A stretch of 64,000 bases of DNA from Neocallimastix lanati (nom. inval.) (GCA_016946835.1 JACVTC010000005.1:1346001-1410000); one strand, 5' to 3'. Numbered from the stretch's first letter, positions 1-17,665 are shown. The notes: generated by a model from the sequence alone, not told the origin. A program made the numbers and translations.

Positions 1-172
1 ATAATGTAAATCACGTAAAAAAGAATCTAAATATTAATATATTATTTATTATATAATATTTTTAATAATATATAATTTAAACACATATTACTTCGATTTG
101 ATATATATATATATTTTATTAAGTATATATATATTTATTAAGTAATTAATATTTAAATTTAATTTTATTTAT

Positions 173-481
173 TTAAATACCAATAAATTCAGGTTGTCCT
201 TGGAAATGTTGATAAATGATTTCTTTTGGTTGTCTTTCAATTGGAGCATCAGGTCCAAAAACTTCAACCATACAATCAGTTCTTAACATACCAGTATAAC
301 CTAAACCATCCTTCTTTTCAGCACCTTCTATACCATCAGTTGAAGAATCTTTGTTATTACCATCTAAGTAACCTTTACCAGGTTTTTCACCATGCATTAT
401 AAGATATACAGTTCTTGTTGATACATAGGGATATAATATTGGTAAAAATAATATAAATGATATTAAAATATTTTGTTTCAT
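173..481 (-). CDS. Secreted histidine-phosphatase-like protein, possibly partial
   Basis: The ORF encodes 102 residues and starts with a signal-peptide-like stretch (MKQ, then about 15 hydrophobic residues). It is followed by TVYLIMHGEKP, which resembles the TVYLIRHGEKP that opens fungal phosphoglycerate-mutase-like (histidine phosphatase) proteins. A GLGYTGMLRTDCMVEVFG segment matches the usual helix after the catalytic His. The catalytic His is present but the preceding Arg of the RHG motif is Met. The second catalytic His and most of the fold are missing. The ORF ends at GGTATTTAA, which also contains a possible GT splice donor, so more exons may lie beyond the left edge of the window. It is either a truncated copy or a 5' exon. 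The family call rests on motif memory and is moderate. Confidence 0.5.
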   Translation of the reverse strand: MKQNILISFILFLPILYPYVSTRTVYLIMHGEKPGKGYLDGNNKDSSTDGIEGAEKKDGLGYTGMLRTDCMVEVFGPDAPIERQPKEIIYQHFQGQPEFIGI

Positions 482-1022
482 TTTTTAATTTTTTTTTTTA
501 AATTTAAAATTATTTGTTTTATTTTTTTATATTTTTAGCTTTCCTTTGATTTATATTTGTGTAATTTTTTTTTTTTAATTATATATATTTATTATGAATA
601 TTGAAATTATTTTAATTAATTTTCGATTTATTTCTTCAAGCTCTTAAAAAAAAAAAAATAATTTTGAATTTTTTTTATTATAATTAAAAATAAATTTTAT
701 ATTACAAACAAGAATTTGTTCAATTTTAGGTGTTTATTATTTCTATTAGTATTTTCTTTATTAACTTTTTTTATTTTATTTTTTATTTTATTTTATTTTA
801 TTTAATTAGATAAGAGAAAAATAAATCTTTTAAATATCATTTTGTTTTTTATTTTTTATTTTTTTTTTTTTTTATTTTTTTTTTTTACTTTTTTCTACTC
901 TATTATCTCTTTCCTGTATTTTACTTAAATAGTATTTTAATTTCTGGAAAAGATAAAATTATTTTATCACTTTCAAAATTTTATTTAGTTTCTTTTTTTT
1001 TTATTTAAAAAAAAATTTAATT

Positions 1023-1057
<35 letters not shown>

Positions 1058-1973
1058 ATTATTATTTTTATATATTAAATTTTAAATATATATTAATATA
1101 TATTTGTATATATTATTGGACCATAAAGAGTTATATCATTAAGATTTACAATAGCGAAATAATTAAAATTATATTAATAAAGGTTATTTATCAAATTATA
1201 AAAAAGTTTTTTTTTTTCTTTTTTCTTTTAAATATTTTTTATTCAAATCTAGATAATATTTTTATTAATTAAAGTTAAAATATATATCATTAATATTTGT
1301 AATATTTATTATAGCATATTAATTATTTAATATTTTATTATATATATATAATTAATAAAATAGTGAATTATTAAAAATGTTTTATAATTATTAGAACATT
1401 TAATCATATATATTATATAAATAGTATCTTTCATTTTAATTAATTATATTTAGTATATATTTATTATTAAAATTTAATTTATAAAAGAATTCATTTCCAT
1501 GTATTAAATTTATTGAAATGGAAATATGAAATGGATTTTAATATAAAATAAAGAAATAATTTATTAATAATATATTAGTATATATTTATTTAATTAATTA
1601 ATGTATTTAATTTTTATTTTATTGGATAAATTTTTTAATTCAATATATCTTTATATAAATAAATATACAATTATTATTTTTATCCATTTAAAATTTTAAT
1701 AAAATAAAAAAAAAATAATAATAATAAAATTTAATTAATAATTTATCTATATAATAATTATGCTATTTTTATTATAAATGATTTTATATAAAAATGTATT
1801 AGTTTCCATAATATATCTGTCTATATGATTAATATCAAAAATAAATTAATATAAATTTAAATAGTTATATACTAAAATTAAAAAATAACATAAATTAAAA
1901 TAGGTTTTACTAAAATTAACAAAACGTATTTGATGAAAAAATATGAATCAGAAATATAAAATAAGGTTAAATC

Positions 1974-2006
<33 letters not shown>

Positions 2007-5000
2007 GTTTGGAAATTTTAAATTTTTTATTAAATTATTTCCAATAAATTATATAAAATATATTTTTTTATTTTCTCATTATTTTATGTAAATTCTTTTT
2101 TTAATGATTCTTTTTCTTTAATATATTATTAATAACGTATAAAAATGAAAAAATTATATAAACTAATAAATCATTAAATAATTTATTATTAAATAAAATA
2201 ATTTATTAATTAATGATTCATTTAATATATATATATATATATTTAAGAAATGATTAATTATCATTTACTATTTATAACTAAAACTTATTTAGTTTCATAT
2301 TTTTATATATAATATTTATATCATGAAAATTGTCTGTTAACTTTAATAAGTTTAAAATTCGTTTATTTAATTATTCATTAAAAGTATTACACATAAAATT
2401 TGTTTTTTCCAATCAAACTAAACTATTAATATATATATTGTTAAATATTTATTTATATTTACTAATTATAAAAAATATAATCAATACAATGTTTTGGTAA
2501 TTTAAAATGAGTTTTAATGAATTTTAAAAAAGTTTAACAAAAATAAAAAATTTTCAACAAAAGGGTAAAAAATAATGAAAATCCGTTTTTAAATAAAAAC
2601 AACGTATTAAAGCTAATACATGAAAATAACATTAATGATTTTTTATAATATATTAACATTCATTAATGTAAATTTTAATTTTATATATGAAATATTGCAA
2701 TATATATTATGAAATTAATTAAGAAAAATAAAATAACATAAAAGCATATAATAATTACATTTTTTAATGATCAATTGATATAATGGATAAAAATAAACGT
2801 ATCATATATTTTCATTTTTTCATTAGAAAATAAAAATTACGAAAAATAGGACTAATTTTTTTTTCTTCTTTTTTTTTTAGAAAATAAATATGAAAAAATA
2901 TGAAATGAAGCTATTTTTAATTTAAATTTTATAATGTTAATTCTATCATTATAATTAATTATACTCATAATTAATTAAAATAATAAAAAATATATTTGTA
3001 TGTTTAAAATTTAAATCAATATATTTATGAAAATATAATATATACCCGATATTAAAAAACTTTATTATAAATCAAATCATTATATTTATTTAATCAATAT
3101 TTTTATTAATGAAATCATTATTATTTTTAACTTAATTATAAACAAGTCTTTTTCTAATTATAATTTAGAGAATATTTTTTTATGTAAGAGCAGATATATA
3201 TTATATAGGACACTTCTTCATTTATTAATAAATGAATTAGTTATAAATTACGGAGTTTATATTCATATTGAAATAATTGATGAATATAGATAAATATGTT
3301 TTATTCATATAAATATGTATATATATATGAATTTGAATTTTATTTAGAAACTATAAAAAGGAGTGAATGCGCTATGTAAATTAATATTGTGAAATTTAAC
3401 CAACAAACGAATCATTTTATATATACTAAAATTTGGAAGAATAGAAACAATATATAAATGTTTATATAATTATTCATCTATTATTTATAATTTAATAAGC
3501 TATAAGTAAAGTAGTATACATCTTTAATATTAATAATTATATCAGTTATTGTATTAATATTACATTTATTAAATGTTTTTATTTTAATACTAATTTTTTT
3601 TTACATGTGAATACATTCCATATATATTATTAAAGGAATATCTATAATTATATCTCATTGACATTCAATGGATAGTGTTGTTAAAAAATTTTTTTGATGA
3701 TTATGAGAATAATTAATAATAAAATAGTTTTCTGTTATTAAATATTTGTAAATACAAATAAAGAAGTAATAATGATATAAATTAAATCGAAAACTCTAAA
3801 ATATATTTAAATAAAATTTATTCATAATAAATAATTAATATAATTAACAAATATATCAGAATAACAATGGGAAAATATGGATTTTATATAGATAAAATTA
3901 AGAAACATATATATAATTAATATTAACAATATTATTAAGATAAATATATACTGTATTTATAATTTAAATTAAAATCATTATAATTATAATTATATTATTA
4001 ATATAATTATAAAAAATGAAAAATACTTAAAAAAATATGAACATAATAATAATTAGCATGATTAAATCAATAATACATAAATATTCATATCTCTTAAAAG
4101 ATCTAAAAAGAATATATAACAATACAAAAACCAGCATTTAGGTTTATTCCACTCATAGAAACTTTTACCAAAATAATATAAATAAAATTAAAAACTATAT
4201 ATTAAAAAATTAAAATTTAAATTTTAATTATTATAATATAATATTTTAATTAATATATATATTTCAATATATTCTACCATAAATTATATAAATTAAAGTT
4301 TATAATGCACAATCAATTAATTAAATTTAATAATTAAAAAAAAAAGTATTATTAAACAAAGAAGTTTCAGTCATTAAAAATTAAAAAATTTGCCCTTAAA
4401 TATAATGTAAACATATATAAATTAAATATATTAAATATATATTATAATGATTAATTGTATACATGTGAAAAGAGATTGTTATATATTTATAATTTTTTTG
4501 ACAGCTAAATTTTCCACACTTTATACATTAATATAAATATTAACATTATTTAAATTTTAATATTATTAATTATATCATATATTAAATATTATCTATAATC
4601 TATAATTTAGCATTAAATCTAATAACTATCTTTTCTTTTATATATATATATTTCTATATTTTTTTTGTTTAATCCATTGCCCAAAATATAAAAATAATAA
4701 ATATGTATTTATGTATATTATAATATAATGATGATACATTTTAATAACTTTAAAATATAATAATTATTTAATTAATTATAACCATTTTTTTTTTCAAAAT
4801 TTAAAAATATTTGAAAATAAAATAGAAAAATTATAAGAAACTAAATATTTTTAATTTTATGGTATAGAGTTTTTATAAAAAATAAATAAATAAATATACA
4901 ATTTTCATATAAATTTAGAATTATAATAGTAAATAATCTTATATATATATATGCAAATTATAATTTATTCATTCAAACATTCTTTAAATAATTTAATAAT

Positions 5001-6621
5001 ATTAAATTTCACATCAAAGTATAAAAATGATAAATTTCTAAATAAAAATAAAAATTTAATTATATAGATGTTTTTATTTCATTCTTTTCTCTATGACCAA
5101 TTATTAATAAATATAAATTAAATTTAAAAATAATTTAATTAATCATTGATTAAACTTTTTAATTATATTTTGTTTTGATAAAAAAAATTATAGCAATAAA
5201 TATAAGGTTTTTTTTATGAAATGATATATAATAAAGTATATATATATATTTAAAAGTATTATTCTATATTTTAAACTTTTTTCCATTTGTAAATTACATC
5301 CAAAAAAAAAATAAAAATAAAATAAAAATAAAAATAAAATTGAATATATTTTTTATATTATTATATTAATTATATATTTAAATAAGTATATTAAATTTTA
5401 TTATTTTTTTTTATATTTACATATAATATTTTTTATTTCATTAAACATATATATATTATTATTATTAATATTATAACATTTTATTATGTTATAATATTAA
5501 TTTAAATGGCATTTCATATCGTAAATAATCATCTATCCTTAAATTCTTTATTGATAAAATTGTATAAGAATTTATATTATTCTTATATTCTAGAATATCT
5601 TTTTTAACAAATATAGTATCAAATGAAAATAAGTATATTTAAATAGCCATCTATTCAAAATATATTTATAAAGAAATCTTTTTTACAAATAAGTCATATA
5701 AATAATATTTAATAAATATATAAAGTATTTCCATCAAGCTATTTATATTTTATAACAACCCCAATAAATAAAAAATTATAAAGACTTTTTTCTATAAAAA
5801 TATATATATCATAATAATAATATTTAATATGAATATTTTTATTCATATTTTTTGTCTTATTATTATATATATAAATATACACGTGAATAAATGTATTTGA
5901 TTTCATTGATAAATACTAATGTTATTTGTATTTCCAATCATTTTATAGAATAAAATCTTTTACATTATATATCATATTTATAATATATAAAATTTTTATT
6001 TTCTTTTTTAATAATTTTATTATTTGAAAAAAGTGTTGGTATTAATTTACTGTAATGTAATAAAATATATATATTATAATAATATTAAATATTACAATAA
6101 ATTATATTTTAAATATATTTATAATATATTAAATTAGAAAAGAATTTATATATATAAAAAAAAAAGACAAAGATATATAAACTTTAATAAATATTATATT
6201 ATAATTAAATAAATAAAATAATATAATAATAATATAATAAATAATCTTTAATGTTTTATTTTTTCAATTTAATACTTTTTTAATTATTTATTATATATGA
6301 GAAATATATAATCCATTTATATTTCAATATATATATCCTTTTTATAGTTTTTAAATTTCCTTCATAAAAATAATTTAATATTAAATATAATTAAAATCTT
6401 ATATTAAAATGCTTTTTATAGATTATTTATTAAATATATTAAATAATAATAATTTATAATAATTACTAATTAATATAAATAATTAATATTAAAATCATAG
6501 TTAATAATAAACATAAATTCATAATAATTATGAGAAAAATATTATAATTATATAATATTATTACTTAAAATAATTAAATATTAAATTTATATTTCACATT
6601 TTATATATATATATTTTAAAA

Positions 6622-6655
<34 letters not shown>

Positions 6656-6972
6656 TAATACAGCAATAATATTAAATGAATATAATTGAAAGATAATATC
6701 AATCTAAAGTTTATTAATTCTTCATGAAAAAATAATATTTAAGAAAAATAATAACATTTATATATGAAATATATATGAGTGTTTTTTAAAAAATCGTAAT
6801 AAAAATAAAAAAAATCAGATTTAATAAATAATTCATTTTAAAATAAAATTAAAATTAAATATCAACTTTATTTCATATACCAATTTAATTTTCAAATAAA
6901 ATTTAAAACAAAAGAATATAAAGTTTTAGTTTCATTTTTATTTAAATATAAAAATATTAAAATAAATACTTG
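482..6972. other. Gene desert, 6.5 kb
   Basis: Almost pure A+T with homopolymer tracts (for example A runs near 1024-1055 and 6618-6639). I see no ORF with protein-like composition, no tRNA boxes and no box C/D pair on either strand. The last few hundred bases presumably hold the promoter of the WOPR gene, but no element can be singled out. Confidence 0.7.
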
Positions 6973-10509
<3,537 letters not shown>

Positions 10510-10544
10510 AATAGAAAAAAGAGAAGAAAAAAAAATCATAGTTG

Positions 10545-11130
10545 ATATTTAATCTAAAAATTAATAATAAAGAAAAAAAAATTATACAAAGAAGTATAAA
10601 GTATAAATATATGCATAAAAAAATTCTTATTTATCTTATTATATATTGTAGTAATATGAAATTATCAATTACAATAATATTATATTATTATTTATTAATA
10701 ATATATATAATTTTCTAAAAATTAATTATTAAAAAAAAAAAAAAAAGGAAAAAAATTATTCAAAAGGGTATAAAGTATAAATATATACATAAAAAAAATT
10801 AATATTTATCCTATAGTAGTAATATGAAATTGTCAATTACATCAATATTATATTATTATTTATTAATAATATATATAATTTTCTTTTTAATAATCTAATA
10901 AATAATAATTAAAATTATATATATATTTATTTAAAAAAAAAAAAAATTATTCAAAGTGGAATGAAGTAATAATATACACATAAAAAAAATCATATTTATC
11001 CTATAGTAGTAATATGAAATTATCAATTACAACAATATTATATTATTATTTATTAATAATATATATAATTTTCTTATTAATAATTTAATAAATAATAACT
11101 AATACTTATATATATATATTTAAAAAAAAA
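10545..11130. repeat. Three tandem ~185-bp degenerate repeats
   Basis: Three head-to-tail copies begin near 10555, 10735 and 10930. Each has an A-run, then a TTAT(T/A)CAAA block, then GTAGTAATATGAAATT(A/G)TCA, then an AATATTATATTATTATTTAT block ending in ATATATATAATTTTCT. They start just after the WOPR stop codon, so they may form part of its 3' UTR or a local satellite. Identity is high in the core and falls in the A-rich spacers. Confidence 0.8.
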
Positions 11131-11211
11131 AAAAAAAATTTATATATTTTTTTTAAATATATATATAATTTCTATATATTTTATAATTTTTTTCTGTTAT
11201 TTATTTTTATC

Positions 11212-11242
<31 letters not shown>

Positions 11243-11343
11243 TTTCTATGTGTATATGATAGTATATTAAAAATTTTTCTTTCAATATTTTATTTTTGTA
11301 TTTTTGTTTTAATTTCTATGAATTCTTTTTTTTTCTTCTTTTT

Positions 11344-11400
<57 letters not shown>

Positions 11401-11845
11401 TCATTTATAAATTCATATAAATAATTATAATAATTATATTTATTACTCTTATTATTATTTTATATATATTAATATATTTTCTTTTACAAATATATACTAA
11501 AATTATTATAATTATCTTTATAATTTATATTTTTTTTTTTTTTTTTTTTAATTTATTTCTTATACACATATATTTATATTTATACTTAATATTTATTCTC
11601 TTTACTATTTCTTTTCAATTTTTTAATCGATTTATTCTTTTTTTCTTTTTTTTTCTTTCTTTTTTTTTTTTTTTATTATTTTCTTTATACAAAAATGTAT
11701 AAATTTAATATAATAATATATAATTTATTATAATTACTTTATTAAAAAAATAATAAAAATATGAAATAAAATAATAATAGTAATAAAAATTATTTTAATA
11801 AAAAATAAAAATAATATATAAATAGAAATAAAAATGAAAATGAAA

Positions 11846-11888
<43 letters not shown>

Positions 11889-11977
11889 CAGATATTAAAA
11901 TAACAAAAAAGTATATTCCTTTTTTTTTTTAATTTGTTTTATTTTTTGTTTTTATTTTATCATTATAAATATTTTAA
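11131..11977. other. AT-rich spacer, no gene seen
   Basis: Homopolymer-rich DNA (T run near 11213-11239, A run 11348-11398) and an AAT microsatellite near 11849-11885. No coding or RNA signal was recognised. Confidence 0.6.
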
Positions 11978-12367
11978 GACGAAATAACCTCTAACTCTTC
12001 TCATTCATCAATAATAGCACCATGTGGATAAAATTATCATTCGAATTTGTTTCAAAATTTCTTCTTTGTCTTATCTTTTCAACGTTCGATGTTCTTATTA
12101 ACCGTTGGTCTAATGATAACCATACTGATCATAATATAAAAATAACTAACCAGAATAGGCATAGCATTAGTAATGAATTCTGCAAGCCCTACAAAATATG
12201 AAATCGGGAAAGAATACTCTTTCGAAGGTGATTAAAATCTACTATTAATAGAATACTTTCTTTCTCCCCCCCAGTTGATCTTTAGGATTTCATATACTAC
12301 ATTTCAGCCAAGAAGGAAACACAATACTTTAAAATTAATACTAACATCAAAATCTTCCACTTTGTCA
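11978..12367 (-). mobile_element. LINE fragment a0, diverged C-terminal tail region
   Basis: Read on the minus strand this segment includes FVGLAEFITNAMPI, clearly related to the IVGLAEFLTSAIPI of the LINE copies at 15.1 and 17.8 kb. DNA blocks such as the AGCCAAGAAGGAA near 12308 match the same place in those copies. It is the most diverged of the four copies, with frameshifts. The next copy's poly(A) tail (T run 12368-12381) abuts its high-coordinate end, so that copy lies directly beside it. Confidence 0.7.
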
Positions 12368-12381
12368 TTTTTTTTTTTTTT

Positions 12382-14948
12382 AGACTGAGAAGAGAATACA
12401 CTTCCATTACTTTATTTATTAATTATTAAAACAGTATTAATATATTGTATTTTTTAAAGTTTAAAAATATATTATAAATATATTAAGATAAAAAAGACCA
12501 CATAACAAAATGTATTAAATTAAAAAATATTAAAAATAAATTTAATAAAAAATAGTTTTAAGAAATTCAATGAGAATAAAAAGAAAATTTTAAAGTTATT
12601 ATGGTATTATGATATGATAAGAAATTATTTCTACTAAAAATACTTTATAAAATAAAAGAAGTTAACATCTACTAAAGTAGATAGTGTAAAGACCACTAAA
12701 CTCTCCCTCCAACCAAGATATTTAATTCATAGATTCGTTGTGTAAAGAACGATTATTACAATTTGTATAAAATATATTAGAAGGATTAGTAATAAAAGTT
12801 CTTCTATGCCATATTGGTTGGACATTAACTCTCTTGGTTGTGAAGGGGTTCTTTTTTTATATTAATCAAAAGAGAAACTCAAAAAATCTACTAACAACTA
12901 GTATATTGTTGGTAATATAATCCGTGAAACAAACTATATATGGAACATTAGATCCAGAATTCTTTAATAGAAGTTCTTTTAAATATTATGCAGGTTTAGA
13001 AATCTTCTTAAGACCACGTCAACCACGACTATAGTCTTTGTTTATAAAATAGTTACTAATTTTGACAATATTTGCTTTATATCGATTGGAACGTAAGGTG
13101 CTTTTAAGCTTTTTCAAAGCTTTGCATAATTTATGATATTGAGCAAATTGATCTAAATAAGCATCCATCGAAAGGCAATCTGAGAAAGGTTTAGTATTTT
13201 CATATGCTAAATGTTTAGCAATTGAAATCTTCTTAACATACTCTGGGCAGTGGAAAGCAGGGCCTTTAAATTTTGAGGGAATAAAAGCTTTAATTTCCTT
13301 GCCAACACTGATTGAAGTATTAATAAATTCTTTAACTATATAATCTGCTGAAATTTCATCAAATTTGGATTCAAGATTACTTGCTAAAACAGAAAAATAA
13401 TTGTGAGATAGTATATTTGTATTTTGAGTATTACAAATATGTTTAGACCATTTGAAAGTTTTCTTAGATTTATTACGACCATCTAAAAGATTCTTATTGC
13501 AAGATAAGAAGATAGAATAATGATCAGAAATATATTGCAAATGAGCAAGCAGAAGATAAATGTACATGAGGAATCATAGCTTTATTACAAATAATATGGT
13601 TAATACAAGAAAATTTGGAACCTTTAAAATGAGTAATACCACTACCAGTAAGATTAGCAACAGTTCAGTCCGGGAAATTTTTGATAATATACTTCTTAAG
13701 TTTATCGAGGAACATATTAAAGTCACCTAAAAGAACAGCAGATGAATTTTCCTTATTATGACTACTTAACCATTTTTCCATTTCAGAGAAAGCATTTAAA
13801 CAAGCTTCAGACCATCTATATTGAGGGTAGTATATATTGCCAATAGAACATATTTGATTCCAAAATAACGTAAGACTAAATGATATAATGTAATTATAAT
13901 TGGCATTTTCAGCAGTATTAGAACAAGAATTATGAACATCGATATAAAAACCTCTCATTCCAGGGATTTTGGAATTAGCACGAAGGAAAACAGACTCGTA
14001 ACCAAAAATAGAAGGAGAGTTCCCTTTAGAGAGAAACTTACTATTACCAGTTTCCTGAAGGTATATACATACAGGTTTAAATACTGAATTTAATTACATA
14101 ACACCATCTCTCGATTCCAACTATTTATATTTCAGCTAGAGCATAAATTGAAGATAGAAGAGCTAGAATAAAGATGACAAGAATAGAAATCTCTGGAAAT
14201 ACCAAAAAAGGATTTAATTTTTCTCTTGATTTTTTTAATTTGTTAAACTTTATTATAATTGGAATTGCGGTCATTAGAATTTGAATAACCTTTACATTCT
14301 TTACAGTTAATTTCAACAGAGAAATGAAAACCATTATTATACGAATCATAGAATTGTTTAAAGGTATTACTATTGAGAGCATTTACTTAATAATAAAATA
14401 AGAGCCATATAATGGTGAAAATTTTCTAACTATTGAAAAGATGATATTAAAAAGAGAACTAAATAAATTACTGATACAATTGTAAAGTTTTTTCACTGAC
14501 TAATTTTTGAGTTTATGAATGAATATCATATAGAATTTATTGAATATACATCCGTAATGGCGGATGCCACGGTGAAAGTTTGAATTATACAGAGTCGAGT
14601 TCATTGTACACAATTGTTGCAAGATAATCAAAATAATAATACTGTAGAATTTAAAGTTTAAATTTGTGATAATTATAACTAAAAAATAAGTTGAGTGATA
14701 AGATAATTATAGGTAAGTTTGTTCTCAATATTTTTTTTTTATTTGTAATAATATCATTGAAGATTGAGTATTGTTGAAAATAGTAGATCAAATTTTGTAG
14801 TAGGATTAATGTATTAAGCTGGAAATATTGTAAAGTAAGAATTTATATAAAGTAAAAGAATAAAGATATAAAATATTAACATAATAATCAGTAAAGTAGA
14901 AGAAAGGAAAGATAAGTACCCGATTCATTCATAAGGAGAGGAAAAAAT
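12382..14948 (-). mobile_element. LINE copy a: APE-type endonuclease and linker, RT core deleted
   Basis: The 3' end (12382) reads AATAAA-like, then GTGTATTCTCTTC, then CAGTCT plus an A tail (T run 12368-12381). The 3' region to about 12715 matches copy b. Above it, minus-strand frames carry YLQETGNSK (about 14060), GNIYYPQ, LLGDFNM (about 13730), SCINHIICN and SDHYSIF (about 13520), which are the motif order of APE-type endonucleases of non-LTR retrotransposons. A linker follows, reading KWSKHI and then MDAYLDQFAQYHKLCKALKK (13019-13567). The reverse transcriptase core expected between linker and 3' end is missing. Frameshifts and TGA stops (for example after NFPD at about 13665) show it is dead. 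The 5' boundary is uncertain: 14100-14948 is probably element sequence but has no recognised domain. Confidence 0.8.
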
Positions 14949-14968
14949 TTTTTTTTTTTTTTTTTTTT

Positions 14969-16545
14969 AGACAGGGAAGAGAATACACTTTCAAAACTTT
15001 ATTAAATTTTATTATAAAAAATACATGTAGGTGAAAAGTACATTAGAAATTAAAAATAAAAAATTAAAAAATAAAAAAATAAAAAAGCTCGAAAATACTA
15101 TGTATTTCGGCAAGTTGTACTATGCGGGAATTTTTCCCTTCCTAACAAATAAAAAAGAAATAAAACCTAGAAGCAACATCTTTAAAATAGATAGTGTGGT
15201 GTCCACTAAACTCTCCCCGGATTCATCATTTATTGAACTACTAGGGCAAGATTCGTCCTTCGTAGAAATAGATGACGATCCTGTATTATCATTATGCCTT
15301 ATCAGTACGACGTCGACACTCTTGGATAAGTTTGGTATTTTGCAATACCTATCAAATAATAGCTCAAACGAACTACTTATGATAGGTATTGCACTTGTTA
15401 AGAATTCCGCCAAGCCCACAATTTTTGGAACAGGTGACTCAGATGAACCTTTGAAAAGTAGTTCATTCAATTGTCTCTGTTTCCCACTATCGAAATGTAG
15501 CTCATTTAAAACTAAAGTTCAACCAAGAAGGAACAAGTATATATAATGATTGATATAATCTTCAAAATTAGAAATAGAGTCATAGGAAGAAAGAGGATTA
15601 AACGCTCTAATCTTCCTAAGGAATAAAACATAGAGATCATCGATGAAATTTAAAGAATTCCATCTAAAAGATGCAAGAGCATCGCATTTAAAAATCCAAT
15701 GTTCAAAAGATTGTTTATCTTCGCCACAACAGGGGCAAGACTTGGAACAATCTTCTGAAACTCTACCCATTCTAATAGCAATAGTAGTATTGTATTTATA
15801 ACCACAGCGTAAACGAATAATCCACGAAAACCCTAAGTTGAATTGGGGATATTTTAAACTAAGCATAATTATAGCTTTATTGTTTGAGAACTTATTACGA
15901 TCGTAATTTTGACCTATAATACCTTGAAATTTGGCAACTGATTTCCAGTAACGTTCTAAAATATCGTCATATTTTTCACATTTGTATTTTTTGATTTTTT
16001 TATACAGTGTTCTAGATTCTTTAGTCCAGGAATAATGATGCATTTTGGGAATAGATTTAATAAGATCCTTTATAATACAGTTTGATTTACTCCATTTTGC
16101 AAATGATTTAATCTGTAAGGCTGCGCAGACACCAGCAATAGGAGGAATGCTTAGATCTCGAGATAAAGCATAAGTACTCATAGTAGAATTATGTCTAATA
16201 TAGTCATTGTCTTCTGAACTTGTTTCACCATTTTTAGAGAATGAGCCGATACACCAAAATAGACCAGTATTAATTAATGTTTGAATTCTGGCCGTTCTAG
16301 ATTTGTTTGAACCAAGTAAAGGAGAATAATAAATTACTTTACTAATAACAAAGGATTGAAGAACTTTTTTCTTGTATGCAATAGGGATAAGTTTATTTGA
16401 GAAGAAATGTGTAAATGAAAGAAGGGATTTTCTAACTTTAAAATGCATGTGAGATATAATGTGTTCTAGTAAGAGATCATCAGAAAAAGGAATACCAAGA
16501 TAAATATAACAAGAAACTTTAGGAATAGCATTCATTCCTAAATAG
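14969..16545 (-). mobile_element. LINE copy b: RT C-terminus, zinc knuckle and tail, 5'-truncated
   Basis: The main ORF runs from 16535 to 15519 (338 residues). It starts at the post-RT motif CYIYLGIPF and contains the zf-RVT cluster RVSEDCSKSCPCCGEDKQSF..HWIFKC (about 15690-15760). A TGA at 15519-15521 interrupts the frame; beyond it the same frame continues to 15120 with the tail domain TLVLNELHFDSG and VGLAEFLTSAIPI. Copy c has GGG at the stop position, so the ancestral protein was continuous. The 3' UTR carries AATAAA on the minus strand near 14997-15002, then TTCCCTGTCT and the A tail (T run 14948-14968). The 5' end is truncated near 16545. Confidence 0.85.
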
Positions 16546-16814
16546 AAGGTTGAGGAGAGGAAAAAAAGTAAAAGAATAAAAAAAAGAAAAAAAAAAGAAA
16601 AATGAAGGATAAAGGAACAGAGAGAAATAGAATAAAAAGAAAAGGAAAAAAAAAATTATACTTACCTGGCTCAGATAAGACGCTAAATATATATATATAT
16701 ATATAAAAGGTAAAAAAAACAAATATAAAGTATTTATAAAATTATTAAATATAAAAGTATATATAAATATATATATATATAAAATAATAATAAACAAATG
16801 AATTTTTTTTTTTT

Positions 16815-16870
16815 AACGGCAGCAAACTTGTTTCACCTTTATTAATTAAATATTTGATAAAATACATGTA

Positions 16871-16922
<52 letters not shown>

Positions 16923-17400
16923 TAAAAAATAAACAAAACAAAAAAAAACACAAAATAAAATAAAATAAAATAATGGTATAAAATATTCTAGTTTCATTTA
17001 ATCAATATCTGTAAGACTTCACAAGGGCTATATTATACTGAAGTATAATAATTAATTTTGACTTCACAATGTTAATCATAATTTTTTTAAGATACGAAAT
17101 TATGATCTTCATTGGTTGCGCTAGCCCTGCTGGCCTGTCTTACTGCTTTTTCAGCATTGACGCTCTTGGTAGTAGTAGTACGATTTGATTTGAACCTATT
17201 GAATAAAGACCATTTCTGGCCAATAGCAATAGGTATAATAGATTGAAGAAGAGCTGCAGTAACCAAAAATGGAGTATCAGAATAAGCACCTAATTTCATC
17301 TGGCACTTAAATAGATCCTTCCATTCCCTTGTACTGTTATTAATACTTCTTCCTCCAAGAAGGAAATTAAACATTTTTTCATACACACACTACAATCAAC
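16815..17400 (-). mobile_element. Related LINE family, 3' fragment (copy d)
   Basis: A minus-strand ORF (17386 to 17087, 99 residues) opens with MFNFLLGG, the same FLLGG that starts the tail domain of copies b and c. It continues with LFK, then LVTAALLQSIIPI and LFNRFKSN, which align in order with LFKG, VGLAEFLTSAIPI and LFDRYC of the first family. The 3' end has AATAAAGGTGAAAC and GCTGCCGTT before an A tail (T run 16802-16814), a different terminus from family 1. An 8-bp hairpin (TATTATAC, loop TGAA) lies in the 3' UTR near 17032-17051. No endonuclease or RT portion is left. Confidence 0.65.
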
Positions 17401-17618
17401 ATATACATTATTTTCAATACTATTACTAACATTACTAATAATACTAATATTATTATAACTATTATTACTATTACTATTATAATAATAGCAACAGTAATAA
17501 ACAAAAGATAAAAGAAATAAAAAAGTTAGTAAGAAAAAAAAATTAAATAGTTCCAAGATCCTTCATGATTAAAAAATCTAAAAAAAAAAAAAAAAAAAAA
17601 ACAGAAATAAAAATGAAA

Positions 17619-17662
<44 letters not shown>

Positions 17663-17665
<3 letters not shown>

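Noticed and set aside
15031-15546. Plus-strand ORF of 171 codons, repeated at 17738-18241
   Set aside because: It is antisense to the LINE tail coding frame; its conservation simply reflects the duplicated element.
16656-16672. ATACTTACCTGGC, identical to the 5' end of U1 snRNA
   Set aside because: The following sequence does not resemble U1, and any strong splice donor (CAG/GTAAGTAT on the minus strand) looks like this. No U1 gene is supported.
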